A stretch of 64,000 bases of DNA from assembly GCA_900542835.1 (NCBI GenBank), contig UQPB01000003.1:62001-126000 (forward strand), in the 5' to 3' direction. Origin of the DNA: an uncultured Pelosinus sp. Lineage in GTDB: Bacteria > Bacillota > Negativicutes > Sporomusales > Acetonemataceae. Below the pieces are notes generated by a model. That model ran no database searches, was not told the origin of the DNA, and saw only the letters and a program-made list of their open reading frames with translations. Positions 26,677-34,587 of the stretch are shown here, in pieces. A program made the translations under genes and the position numbers. Within the stretch, counting starts at the first letter, position 1; each line of letters starts with the position of its first letter.

Positions 26677-27192
26677 GTGCCTGAAGGAATGCTGACACTG
26701 CTGCTGGTACTGGCTGTTGGGGCGGTTGCCGTCTATAAGCGCCAATGGCTGCTGAAACAGTTTACCTTTAATATGGCTTCCGAAACTGAAGGTTTTCGCG
26801 CCCAGGTGGAGGCAACGGCTAATCAGGCGGTTAAACGGCTGGAAGAGCAGATGGCGCAGCTTGAATACCTGCTGGCGGAAGCCGATGATAAAATAGTACA
26901 GTTAGGAAGCCAGCTGCAGCAGTCGGAGCAGGCGCTGCAGAATCTGCGGGCCGCAGCTGCCGGCAATGCCGCTATGGCTGCCGGTCAAAATAGCGGGAAC
27001 CTCCCTACAGCGGCAGCTCCAGTTGAGACGCCGCCGCTGCGGACGGAGCCAGTCGGCCCGGTTGCGCAGGAAAAGCGGCAGCAAATCATGCGGCTTTATC
27101 AGGAGGGCAAATCAATTGTCGATATTGCCAGGGCCACCTCCATGGGTACGGGTGAGGTCATGCTGATTTTAGAATTGCATAAAACGCATTAA
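26677..27192 (+). CDS. SwrB-like membrane protein with C-terminal helix-turn-helix-like motif
   Basis: This 171-residue protein has an N-terminal transmembrane helix (residues 3-20), a long coiled coil (about 35-90), an Ala/Pro linker, and a C-terminal segment (IMRLYQEGKSIVDIARATSM) that looks like the recognition part of an HTH. The membrane helix plus coiled coil and the position between sigD and rpsB match SwrB of B. subtilis, which promotes assembly of the flagellar export gate. The start is GTG 26677 after GAGGAGGTG. The HTH-like end resembles DUF6115; DNA binding is not shown. Confidence 0.72.
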   Translation: MPEGMLTLLLVLAVGAVAVYKRQWLLKQFTFNMASETEGFRAQVEATANQAVKRLEEQMAQLEYLLAEADDKIVQLGSQLQQSEQALQNLRAAAAGNAAMAAGQNSGNLPTAAAPVETPPLRTEPVGPVAQEKRQQIMRLYQEGKSIVDIARATSMGTGEVMLILELHKTH

Positions 27193-27259
27193 ATTGTAAA
27201 TACTACCAGCATAATTTTGACAAATCTATCGTGTTTCCGGAAAAAAATTGATGACAGTC

Positions 27260-27288
27260 TTGAGATCTGATCTTGTCTGTGATATACT
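27260..27288 (+). promoter_or_regulatory. Sigma-A type promoter for the rpsB operon
   Basis: TTGAGA at 27260-27265 and TATACT at 27283-27288 are spaced by exactly 17 bases, with TGTGA ahead of the -10. Transcription would begin near 27295, leaving a leader of about 97 bases before rpsB. It separates the motility operon from the translation genes. Confidence 0.8.
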
Positions 27289-27296
27289 ATCCTACG

Positions 27297-27309
27297 GTGT
27301 AAAATACAC
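27297..27309 (+). repeat. Short hairpin at the 5' end of the rpsB leader
   Basis: GTGTA at 27297-27301 pairs with TACAC at 27305-27309 around an AAA loop. It begins within a few bases of the expected transcription start. It may stabilise the 5' end or act as a protein site; no clear S2 autoregulatory fold was recognised. Confidence 0.45.
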
Positions 27310-27391
27310 ACGCATTTTAATTTTGCGGCTGTGCCGGAAACGGTAAAAGCAAAGATGAGGAATGCGGAGGAAAAACAGGAGGTGCTGTATT

Positions 27392-28102
27392 ATGTCAGTT
27401 ATATCCATGAAACAACTTTTAGAGGCCGGTGTTCACTTCGGTCACCAAACCCGTCGCTGGAATCCGAAAATGGCGCCCTATATTTTTACGGAACGCAATG
27501 GAATCTATATCATTGATCTGCAAAAGACCGTAAAAAAGGTTGAGGACGCTTACAATTTTGTGCGCCAGATTGCCGCTGAAGGGCGGACAATTCTGTTTGT
27601 GGGCACGAAAAAGCAGGCGCAAGAGGCAGTAAGAGACGAGGCTAGCCGCTGCGATATGTACTATGTCAATGAGCGCTGGCTGGGCGGTATGCTCACCAAC
27701 TTCCAGACGATTCAGAAACGCATCAATCGTTTGTGCGCGCTTGAAGACATGGAAGCCAAAGGCATGTTTGAAGTTCTGCCGAAAAAAGAAGTCATCACTC
27801 TCCGCCATGAGATGGAACGGCTGCAGAAGTTCCTCGGCGGTATTAAAAATATGCGGAAGCTGCCGGGAGCGCTGTTTGTCATCGATCCCCGCAAAGAGCG
27901 GATTGCCGTCTCTGAAGCCCGCAATCTCGGCATCCCCATTGTCGCTATTGTTGATACGAACTGCGATCCCGACGAAGTTGACGTCATTATTCCGGGCAAT
28001 GACGACGCGATCCGTGCCGTCAAGCTGCTGACCGGTAAAATGGCCGATGCGGTTCTGGAAGGACGCCAGGGCGAGCAAATGAACGCCGCGGCTGGAGAAT
28101 AA
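27392..28102 (+). CDS. rpsB: 30S ribosomal protein S2
   Basis: This 236-residue protein has the S2 signatures MKQLLEAGVHFGHQTRRWNPKM and PGNDDAIRAVKLLTGKMADA near the C-terminus. It binds the 30S head-body junction. ATG 27392 follows CAGGAGGTG at 27377-27385; the frame is open 10 codons further up, but that part is leader. Order rpsB-tsf is universal. Confidence 0.98.
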   Translation: MSVISMKQLLEAGVHFGHQTRRWNPKMAPYIFTERNGIYIIDLQKTVKKVEDAYNFVRQIAAEGRTILFVGTKKQAQEAVRDEASRCDMYYVNERWLGGMLTNFQTIQKRINRLCALEDMEAKGMFEVLPKKEVITLRHEMERLQKFLGGIKNMRKLPGALFVIDPRKERIAVSEARNLGIPIVAIVDTNCDPDEVDVIIPGNDDAIRAVKLLTGKMADAVLEGRQGEQMNAAAGE

Positions 28103-28112
28103 TAGAGCGTGC

Positions 28113-28177
28113 CATGAGGCCGGCCGGCAAATTGTTGCCTCGATATATCGTGGAACGAAGCGTCGGCGGGCCTCGTG
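28113..28177 (+). promoter_or_regulatory. Three-way-junction-like structured leader before tsf
   Basis: In the 122-base rpsB-tsf gap, CATGAGGCC at 28113-28121 pairs with GGCCTCGTG at 28169-28177 (one G-T wobble). This outer stem encloses two small hairpins: GGCAA/TTGCC at 28126-28139 and TCGT/ACGA at 28148-28158. The fold resembles a cis-regulatory RNA, perhaps for balancing EF-Ts against S2. It has no T-run and is not a terminator. Pairing was found by eye. Confidence 0.5.
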
Positions 28178-28224
28178 AACTTAGCGAGTACAATTCGTGA
28201 TGATGACAGGAGGATTCACTACAT

Positions 28225-28872
28225 ATGGTTACGGCTGAAATGGTTAAAGAGCTGCGCGAACGCACTGGCGCCGGAATGATGGATTGCAAGAAGGCGTTGA
28301 CGGAAACGCAGGGCGATCTGGAGAAGGCAATTGACTATTTGCGGGAAAAAGGCTTGGCCGCAGCGGCGAAGAAGAGCGGCCGCGTTGCCGCCGAAGGCAT
28401 TATTGAAGCCTATATCCATGGTGGCGGACGGATTGGCGTTCTGCTGGAACTGAACTGTGAAACCGATTTTGTTGCTAAGACCGATGCGTTTCACGCGTTG
28501 GCGCGAGATATTGCCATGCAGGTGGCGGCGGCGAATCCGGGTTATGTCCGTCGTGAGGAAGTTCCCGCCGAGATTGTTGAGCATGAGCGGGAAGTACTGC
28601 GGGCGCAAGCGTTGAATGAAGGCAAGCCGGCCAATATTGTTGAAAAGATGATTGTTGGCCGCATTGAAAAGTTTTATAAAGAAAACTGCTTGATGGAGCA
28701 GGGCTTTATCAAGGATCCGGATAAGACGGTTACAGATGTTGTCAATGCGAATATTGCCAAGATTGGTGAAAAGATTTCGGTTCGCCGCTTCAGCCGGTTC
28801 CATGTCGGCGAGGGGATGGAAAAGAAATCGTCTGATTTTGCCGCTGAAGTTATGGCTGCCGTAAAGAAGTAA
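28225..28872 (+). CDS. tsf: Translation elongation factor Ts, short form
   Basis: The 215-residue product has the N-terminal UBA-like domain and TDFV-type contact motifs (RERTGAGMMDCKKALTE, LNCETDFVAKTDAF) and the C-terminal FSRFHVGEG block. It exchanges GDP on EF-Tu. It is shorter than the roughly 290-residue forms of E. coli and B. subtilis because the second core subdomain/coiled coil is reduced, a known variant. An intrinsic terminator follows. Confidence 0.97.
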   Translation: MVTAEMVKELRERTGAGMMDCKKALTETQGDLEKAIDYLREKGLAAAAKKSGRVAAEGIIEAYIHGGGRIGVLLELNCETDFVAKTDAFHALARDIAMQVAAANPGYVRREEVPAEIVEHEREVLRAQALNEGKPANIVEKMIVGRIEKFYKENCLMEQGFIKDPDKTVTDVVNANIAKIGEKISVRRFSRFHVGEGMEKKSSDFAAEVMAAVKK

Positions 28873-28882
28873 ACACAAGCGA

Positions 28883-28908
28883 AGAGAACACCAACGTGTT
28901 CTCTTTTT
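28883..28908 (+). terminator. Intrinsic terminator after tsf
   Basis: AGAGAACAC (28883-28891) pairs perfectly with GTGTTCTCT (28896-28904) around a CAAC loop, followed by TTTT. It would end or attenuate the rpsB-tsf message before pyrH. Confidence 0.88.
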
Positions 28909-28986
28909 GCCAATAGAGATGAATTTTGTGAAAAAAAACAGGATTTGGCTTGTTGCTGTAGAAAAGGATAATAGGGGGGTTGTCAC

Positions 28987-29727
28987 TTGCTGCCCTGCAA
29001 GTATCAACGGATTATTTTAAAGCTAAGCGGTGAAGCGCTGGCCGGTGATAAAGGCTTCGGTATTGATCCTGAAGTCGTGGAGTCTATTGCGTCGCAGATT
29101 AAAGATGTAAAAGCGCAAGTGGAAGGATTGGAAATCGGCATAGTAGTCGGCGGCGGCAATATATGGCGTGGTCTGGCCGGCAGTGCCAAGGGTATGGACC
29201 GGGCAACCGCCGATTATATGGGAATGCTGGCTACGGTTATGAATTCCCTGGCATTGCAGGATGCGCTTGAAGAATGCGGTGTGGATACCCGGGTGCAAAC
29301 CGCGATTGAAATGCGGCAAGTTGCCGAACCCTATATCCGCCGCCGGGCAATCCGGCATCTGGAAAAGGGACGGGTCGTCATCTTTGCCGCCGGCACAGGC
29401 AATCCTTATTTTTCCACAGATACCACAGCGGCCTTGCGGGCGGCGGAAATTGAAGCGGATATCATTTTGATGGCCAAACGCAATGCTGACGGCGTTTATG
29501 ATTCCGATCCCCGCAATAACCCCAACGCGAAGATGTTTAAGGAACTGGAGCATAAAGAAGTACTGCAGCGTGGGCTGGGCGTAATGGATTCGACTGCGAC
29601 CAGTCTGTGCATGGATAATAAAATCCCGATTATTGTGTTTAGTATTGATGAGCCGGGCAATATCCTGAAAGCTGTGCTGGGATATGACATTGGCACTATC
29701 GTGGGAGGGACAAAGCGTGATGGTTAA
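28987..29727 (+). CDS. pyrH: Uridylate kinase PyrH
   Basis: This 246-residue amino-acid-kinase-family enzyme converts UMP to UDP. Motifs include RIILKLSGEALAG, VVGGGNIWRG, AAGTGNPYFSTDT and DGVYDSDPR. The start is TTG 28987 after AGGGGGG at about 28973-28978. The last 8 bases overlap frr. No good promoter was found between the tsf terminator and this gene, so partial readthrough is likely. Confidence 0.97.
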   Translation: MLPCKYQRIILKLSGEALAGDKGFGIDPEVVESIASQIKDVKAQVEGLEIGIVVGGGNIWRGLAGSAKGMDRATADYMGMLATVMNSLALQDALEECGVDTRVQTAIEMRQVAEPYIRRRAIRHLEKGRVVIFAAGTGNPYFSTDTTAALRAAEIEADIILMAKRNADGVYDSDPRNNPNAKMFKELEHKEVLQRGLGVMDSTATSLCMDNKIPIIVFSIDEPGNILKAVLGYDIGTIVGGTKRDG

Positions 29728-30277
29728 AGAAATTATGGCTTCACATGAGACGCGGATGAAAAAGGCTCTTGATCTGTTGCGCAAAGATTATTCAACCCTG
29801 CGCGCCGGCAGGGCAACCCCGGCGTTGCTTGATAAGATCACTGTCGATTACTACGGCACGCCGACGCCAGTGAATCAAGTTGGTAATATTTCCGTGCCGG
29901 AGCCACGGATGATCGTTATTCAGCCTTGGGAAAAAAACCTGCTCAGTGCGATTGAGAAGGCAATTATGAAATCTGATTTAGGCTTGACGCCAACCAGCGA
30001 CGGTTCTGTGATCCGACTGCTGATTCCGCAGCTAACCCAGCAACGCCGCAGCGAGCTGGTAAAAGTCATTCACAAGAAGGCGGAGGACTGCCGGGTTGTT
30101 GTCCGCAACCTGCGGCGGGACGCCAATGACGCACTGAAAAAGACGGAAAAAGACAAATTGATTTCTGAGGATGAGGCCAAGAAGGCATTGGACGATATCC
30201 AAAAGGCTACTGACCGGTTCATCAAAGAAGTCGACCAGGTTATGCAGGCAAAAGAAAAAGAAATCATGGAAGTTTGA
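29720..30277 (+). CDS. frr: Ribosome recycling factor
   Basis: This 185-residue protein splits post-termination ribosomes with EF-G. Motifs are KALDLLRKDYSTLRAGRA, PVNQVGNISVPEPRMI and LRRDANDALKKTEKDK. ATG 29720 overlaps the pyrH stop and gives the standard family length; the longer open frame upstream is inside pyrH. Confidence 0.98.
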   Translation: MVKEIMASHETRMKKALDLLRKDYSTLRAGRATPALLDKITVDYYGTPTPVNQVGNISVPEPRMIVIQPWEKNLLSAIEKAIMKSDLGLTPTSDGSVIRLLIPQLTQQRRSELVKVIHKKAEDCRVVVRNLRRDANDALKKTEKDKLISEDEAKKALDDIQKATDRFIKEVDQVMQAKEKEIMEV

Positions 30278-30278
30278 C

Positions 30279-30479
30279 ATGGATGTTGTCGCCTGGCCTT
30301 TGGAAGCAGCAAAAAAACGGCTGCAGGCTCTGGGGATCGCCTATTCGGTCGACAGTACCCGCCCCTACAGCCGTTCTTTTATAACCAGCGATGTCTGGTA
30401 TGTGCTACGGCAGCGCCAGATGCCCGACGGAACTGTCTGTCTTTTGGCTGCTGCCAAGATGGGAAAGGAGGTGTTTTGA
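30279..30479 (+). CDS. Unknown 66-residue protein in the frr-uppS gap
   Basis: The frame from ATG 30279, one base after the frr stop, encodes 66 residues ending GKEVF at a TGA that overlaps the next ATG (TGAATG). The segment AAKKRLQALGIAYSVDSTRPYS is reminiscent of a PASTA-like unit (helix then G and a strand), followed by a WYVLRQRQM strand and VCLLAAAKMG. No membrane segment or signal is present. Tight spacing on both sides and an AAAGGAGG site near its end (serving the ferredoxin) show that it is part of the operon. Function is unknown. Confidence 0.68.
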   Translation: MDVVAWPLEAAKKRLQALGIAYSVDSTRPYSRSFITSDVWYVLRQRQMPDGTVCLLAAAKMGKEVF

Positions 30480-30647
30480 ATGGCTTACAAAATTACCGAT
30501 GCCTGTGTTTCCTGTGGTACCTGTGCCGCGACCTGTCCGGTGGGCGCTATCAGCGAAGGCAGCCCGATTTATGTAATTTCCGAAGAGTGTGTGGAGTGCG
30601 GCGCCTGTGCCGCCGTTTGTCCTGTTTCTGCTATCGAAGCGCCTTGA
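30480..30647 (+). CDS. 2[4Fe-4S] clostridial-type ferredoxin
   Basis: This 55-residue protein has two CxxCxxCxxxCP motifs: Cys 9, 12, 15, 19 and Cys 37, 40, 43, 47, each followed by Pro. That is the classic low-potential bacterial ferredoxin with two [4Fe-4S] clusters for one-electron transfer in anaerobes. The start overlaps the previous stop (TGAATG), with AAAGGAGG at 30464-30471. It lies between frr and uppS, and the same operon holds ispG, a ferredoxin/flavodoxin-dependent Fe-S enzyme, so electron supply to ispG is an attractive inference. Confidence 0.93.
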   Translation: MAYKITDACVSCGTCAATCPVGAISEGSPIYVISEECVECGACAAVCPVSAIEAP

Positions 30648-30673
30648 TTGTACTTTTGTAAGGTTTCTTTGAA

Positions 30674-30706
30674 TAGAAGCCCCCTCTGGCGAGGGGGCTT
30701 CTATTT
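30674..30706 (+). terminator. Strong stem-loop after the ferredoxin gene
   Basis: TAGAAGCCCCCTC (30674-30686) pairs perfectly over 13 bp with GAGGGGGCTTCTA (30691-30703), loop TGGC, followed by only TTT. The very stable stem suggests a terminator or a 3' stabiliser; with the short T-run, partial readthrough into uppS is likely. Confidence 0.75.
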
Positions 30707-30743
30707 AGAAGACAGTTTCCGGCCACAATGCGGAGGTCTTAAA

Positions 30744-31514
30744 ATGTGGAAAAAATGGTTTGGTAAAACAGAAGAATATGTTGTTGCCGATAACCAATTA
30801 GATAAAGCTAAACTCCCGCGCCATACGGCGATTATTATGGATGGCAACGGGCGTTGGGCAAAGGATAAGGGCCTGCCGCGCGTATTCGGCCATCGCGCCG
30901 GTGTGGAAGCCTTGCGCCGGGTCGTGCGTACGGCCAGTAATCTGGGCCTGCAGGCGCTGACTGTTTACGCGTTTTCCACGGAAAACTGGAAACGGCCGCA
31001 CGAAGAAGTGAATTTGCTGATGGAGTTGTTTTCAACTTATCTGACTGCCGATATCGACGAACTGGATGCCAACAACGTCCAATTGCGTTTTATTGGCCGC
31101 ATTGACGCGTTGGCGCCGGCGCTGCGCGACAAATTTCTGGCGGCGCAGGAGCGTACGGCAGTTAACAGCGGCTTGATTTTCAATGCGGCGATCAATTACG
31201 GCGGCCGGGCTGAATTGTTGCGGGCGGCGCAATTACTGGCCGCCGACGTTCAAGCCGGCAGGCTGGCTGCGGAAAGCCTGACAGAAGCCGATCTGCAGCA
31301 ACATCTATATACGGCGGATTTACCCGATGTCGACCTGTTGATCCGTCCCAGTGGCGATTATCGCATCAGTAATTTTTTGCTTTGGCAGAGCGCCTATGCC
31401 GAATTATGGTTTACAGATGTAAGATGGCCCGATTTTTCGCCGGCGCATTTACTGCAGGCAATAACCGACTTTCAACAACGCGACCGCAGATTTGGCGGAC
31501 TGAAAATAAAGTAG
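30744..31514 (+). CDS. uppS: Undecaprenyl diphosphate synthase (isoprenyl transferase)
   Basis: This 256-residue cis-prenyltransferase makes the C55 carrier lipid for peptidoglycan. Motifs are AIIMDGNGRWAKDKGLPRVFGH, the TVYAFSTENWKRP block and LLIRPSGDYRISNFLLWQ. ATG 30744 follows GCGGAGG; the open frame extends upstream through the terminator stem and is not coding there. Confidence 0.97.
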   Translation: MWKKWFGKTEEYVVADNQLDKAKLPRHTAIIMDGNGRWAKDKGLPRVFGHRAGVEALRRVVRTASNLGLQALTVYAFSTENWKRPHEEVNLLMELFSTYLTADIDELDANNVQLRFIGRIDALAPALRDKFLAAQERTAVNSGLIFNAAINYGGRAELLRAAQLLAADVQAGRLAAESLTEADLQQHLYTADLPDVDLLIRPSGDYRISNFLLWQSAYAELWFTDVRWPDFSPAHLLQAITDFQQRDRRFGGLKIK

Positions 31515-31521
31515 GTGCCAT

Positions 31522-32337
31522 ATGCTATTACAGCGTATCTTGACAGCCGCGGTGGGAATACCTGTTACCGTGTATCTGATCCAGTCGGGCGGCTGGCTGT
31601 TCTCACTAGCGATTATTATTCTGGCTCTCCTTGCCTGGCGGGAGTACTGCCAGATGCTGCGCTGCCGTCAGATTGAAGTCGGTATGGCGGGCGGGGCGGG
31701 TATGATCATTCTGCTGCTGCTAAGCGGCTGGTGCGGCAATTCCGAGGAATTGCTGCTGGCAGTGTGGCTGCTGCTGCTGCTGACGCTGCTGCGAACCCTG
31801 CTGCGCTGGTCGCGTGAGCCCTCGTTTGTCGCCGCTGCCTTCAGCCTGTTTGGGGTTATTTATATCGGCTTCTCGTTCCTGCACCTGCTGCTGCTGCGTC
31901 AGTTAAACGGTGATGCCACCGCGACGATGGGCGTTGGTACTGTTTATTTGTGGGCCGCGTTTTTGGCTACCTGGGGCAGCGATACCTTTGCCTATTTTGT
32001 CGGTTCCTTATGGGGACGCCGCAAGCTTTGTCCGGCGATCAGTCCCCGCAAATCGGTTGAAGGCTTTATTGGCGGCGTGTTAGGGGCGGTTGTAGCCGTC
32101 CTGATCTTTGGTTATTTTACCGAGATGCCGCTGATGCACCGGTTGATGACCGGATTGATCGGTGGCTTGGTTTCGCCGGTTGGTGATCTGGCTGAATCGG
32201 CACTGAAACGCTTTTGCGGCGTCAAGGATTCCGGCAGCCTGCTCCCCGGTCATGGCGGTGTGCTTGACCGTTTTGACAGCATTTTGTTCAGTGTTCCCGC
32301 CGTTTACTATTATGTGCAGCTTATTGTTTTAAACTAG
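31522..32337 (+). CDS. cdsA: Phosphatidate cytidylyltransferase
   Basis: This 271-residue, roughly eight-helix membrane enzyme forms CDP-diacylglycerol. The C-terminal signature is SPVGDLAESALKR followed by GVKDSGSLLPGHGGVLDR, with SPRKSVEGFIGG ahead. It has a Leu-rich run encoded by repeated CTG at about 31752-31808. It lies 7 bases after uppS. Confidence 0.97.
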   Translation: MLLQRILTAAVGIPVTVYLIQSGGWLFSLAIIILALLAWREYCQMLRCRQIEVGMAGGAGMIILLLLSGWCGNSEELLLAVWLLLLLTLLRTLLRWSREPSFVAAAFSLFGVIYIGFSFLHLLLLRQLNGDATATMGVGTVYLWAAFLATWGSDTFAYFVGSLWGRRKLCPAISPRKSVEGFIGGVLGAVVAVLIFGYFTEMPLMHRLMTGLIGGLVSPVGDLAESALKRFCGVKDSGSLLPGHGGVLDRFDSILFSVPAVYYYVQLIVLN

Positions 32338-32352
32338 AAAGGAGAATGCGGC

Positions 32353-33513
32353 TTGCGACATATCGGCATACTAGGCAGTACCGGATCGATCGGCACGCAA
32401 ACCCTGGAAGTTGTCGCCGCCAATCCGGGACGATTTTCCGTTCGGGTTCTGGCTGCCAACAGCAACGACCGGTTGCTGCAGGAGCAAATTGAACGCTTTC
32501 AGCCAGATGTGGCTGTTTTAACCGATAAAGCAGCGGCTGACCGTCTCGCCCGCCGCTATACTGGCAAGACAAAGCTTCTGTGGGGTGAGGAAGGCCTGCT
32601 GGAAGCGGCGATTCATCCGGCAACAGAAGTCGTTGTGACCGCACTGGTCGGCTTTGCCGGCTTGCGGCCGACTCTGGCGGCAATTAACGCCAAAAAAACG
32701 ATTGCGCTGGCAAATAAAGAAACGTTGGTTGCCGCCGGCGAAATCGTGACCCGGGCGGCTGCCGACAACCATGTCGCCATATTGCCTGTGGACAGCGAAC
32801 ACAGCGCTATTTTTCAGTGTCTGCAGGGAGTTAAGCCAGGCAGTGTCGCCAAACTGCTGTTAACCGCCTCCGGCGGACCGTTTCGCGGCTTTAGCGGCGA
32901 GCGGCTGAAAACAGTCAGTATTGCCGACTGCCTCAAGCATCCTAACTGGTCCATGGGCAGAAAGATTACGGTTGACTCGGCGACTCTGGCCAACAAAGGT
33001 CTGGAAGTCATTGAGGCCAGATGGCTGTTCGACGTCGATTACGATCAAATTGAGGTGATTGTGCATCCGCAAAGCATCATTCACTCCATGATCGAATTGA
33101 CGGACGGCTGCGTTCTGGCGCAAATGGGATTGCCGGATATGCGGGCGCCTATCCAATATGCCCTGACCTTTCCGGAACGCTCGGCAGTCAATTATGGCTC
33201 GCTTAATTTTGCCCAAACAACTGCCTTGACGTTTGAGCAGCCTGATACCGCGACATTCAGCGCTTTGGCGATGGCTTACGAGTCAGGGCGTAAGGGCGGC
33301 GCATATCCCTGCGTGTTTAATGCTGCCAACGAGATAGCGGTCGAGGCGTTTTTAGCAGGGAAAATCGGCTTTACTGATATTGCCGGGGTCATTCGCAGCA
33401 GCTTGCAGGCATTTAGCGCTGGCGGCGAATTTACGCTCGACAGCTTGCTGCAAGCCGACGCCTGGGCCCGGCGGCATGCGGCCGGAATAACCGGCTTCTA
33501 TAAAAGCGATTAA
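32353..33513 (+). CDS. dxr: 1-deoxy-D-xylulose 5-phosphate reductoisomerase
   Basis: This 386-residue NADPH enzyme makes MEP in the non-mevalonate isoprenoid pathway. Motifs: NADPH loop GSTGSIGTQTLEV, NKETLVAAG, metal site DSEHSAIFQCL, flap ASGGPFRG and HPNWSMGRKITVDSATLANK (seen as two parts). It starts at TTG 32353 after AAAGGAGA. With uppS and ispG it places three isoprenoid steps in one operon. Confidence 0.97.
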   Translation: MRHIGILGSTGSIGTQTLEVVAANPGRFSVRVLAANSNDRLLQEQIERFQPDVAVLTDKAAADRLARRYTGKTKLLWGEEGLLEAAIHPATEVVVTALVGFAGLRPTLAAINAKKTIALANKETLVAAGEIVTRAAADNHVAILPVDSEHSAIFQCLQGVKPGSVAKLLLTASGGPFRGFSGERLKTVSIADCLKHPNWSMGRKITVDSATLANKGLEVIEARWLFDVDYDQIEVIVHPQSIIHSMIELTDGCVLAQMGLPDMRAPIQYALTFPERSAVNYGSLNFAQTTALTFEQPDTATFSALAMAYESGRKGGAYPCVFNAANEIAVEAFLAGKIGFTDIAGVIRSSLQAFSAGGEFTLDSLLQADAWARRHAAGITGFYKSD

Positions 33514-33518
33514 GGACG

Positions 33519-34559
33519 GTGGTGTTTTTGTCAATAACCATAATTGCGACAATTTTTGTTTTCGGTTTACTGGTCATGGTGCATGAACTGGGACATTTTC
33601 TTACTGCCAAGCTGGTTGGCATGGGCGTTCATGAGTTTGCCATCGGCTTTGGGCCGAAAATCATCAGTAAAAAATATGGTGAAACAGTCTATTCACTGCG
33701 TCTGATTCCGCTGGGAGGCTTTAATAAAATTGCCGGTATGGATCCGGATGAGCCGCAGGATGAAAAATCCTATCTGAGTAAGCCTGTCTGGGCGAGAATG
33801 CTGGTTATTATTGCCGGATCGGCGATGAATCTGCTGCTGCCGGTGTTTTTGTTCACGGTAGTATTTCTGGCAAACGGTGTTGACATTCCCTCAAACGAAC
33901 CGGTAATGGGAACGGTAATGGCCGATAGGCCGGCCAGCCGGGCCAACTTTCAGCCGGGAGACAGAATCAAAGCCGTTAACGGACAGAATGTCACAGCCTG
34001 GAAGGATTTCGTAGCGGTTGTGCAGGCCAATGCCGGCCATGAACTGCATGTGGTCTATGAACGCAACGGCCAGACGGCAACGGCTGCCATTACGCCGGAA
34101 TATGACGATGCCGCCAAGCGGGGTATTATCGGTGTTATGCCCGTAATTGATCATAAGCAGCCTGGGGCGGCCGAGGCTGCCGGACTGGCGGCAAAGCAGA
34201 CGTATCTTTTGGCGGCGACAATGCTGACAGGTATTGGTCAAATGATTACCGGTCAGGCGCCGGCAGATGTCGCCGGACCGATCGGAGTCGCGCAGATGGC
34301 CGGACAAGTAGCGCAGATGGGTTTTATGCCGCTGCTGCAGTTTGCCGCGTTCCTTAGCATCAATCTTGGTTTGATTAACTTATTACCGGTACCGGTGCTG
34401 GATGGCGGGCATGTCGTCACGCTGGCGATTGAGGCTGTCAGGCGCAAACCATTGTCAAAGGAAAGTCTTCAGTTTGTGCAGATGATCGGCTTTAGCCTGT
34501 TAATCCTGCTGATGCTGCTGGCCACATTTAAAGATTTAACCCGCTTAAAGCTGTTTTAG
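33519..34559 (+). CDS. rseP: Site-2 intramembrane zinc metalloprotease RseP/RasP
   Basis: This 346-residue protein has the zinc motif HELGH at about residues 22-26 in the first membrane helix, a PDZ domain at about 125-200 (PASRANFQPGDRIKAVNGQ) and the second active-site motif NLLPVPVLDGGH near residue 290. It cleaves membrane-bound anti-sigma factors and signal peptides. The exact start is unsure: GTG 33519, GTG 33522 or TTG 33528 are in frame after AAGGA at 33512-33516; 33522 has the best spacing. Confidence 0.95.
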   Translation: MVFLSITIIATIFVFGLLVMVHELGHFLTAKLVGMGVHEFAIGFGPKIISKKYGETVYSLRLIPLGGFNKIAGMDPDEPQDEKSYLSKPVWARMLVIIAGSAMNLLLPVFLFTVVFLANGVDIPSNEPVMGTVMADRPASRANFQPGDRIKAVNGQNVTAWKDFVAVVQANAGHELHVVYERNGQTATAAITPEYDDAAKRGIIGVMPVIDHKQPGAAEAAGLAAKQTYLLAATMLTGIGQMITGQAPADVAGPIGVAQMAGQVAQMGFMPLLQFAAFLSINLGLINLLPVPVLDGGHVVTLAIEAVRRKPLSKESLQFVQMIGFSLLILLMLLATFKDLTRLKLF

Positions 34560-34587
34560 ACGACTGAGCGGCAATGTAGGTGATAAA

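Noticed and set aside
28945..28972. TTGGCT-16-GATAAT as a pyrH promoter
   Set aside because: The transcript would start on top of the pyrH Shine-Dalgarno, leaving almost no leader, so it is unlikely to be used.
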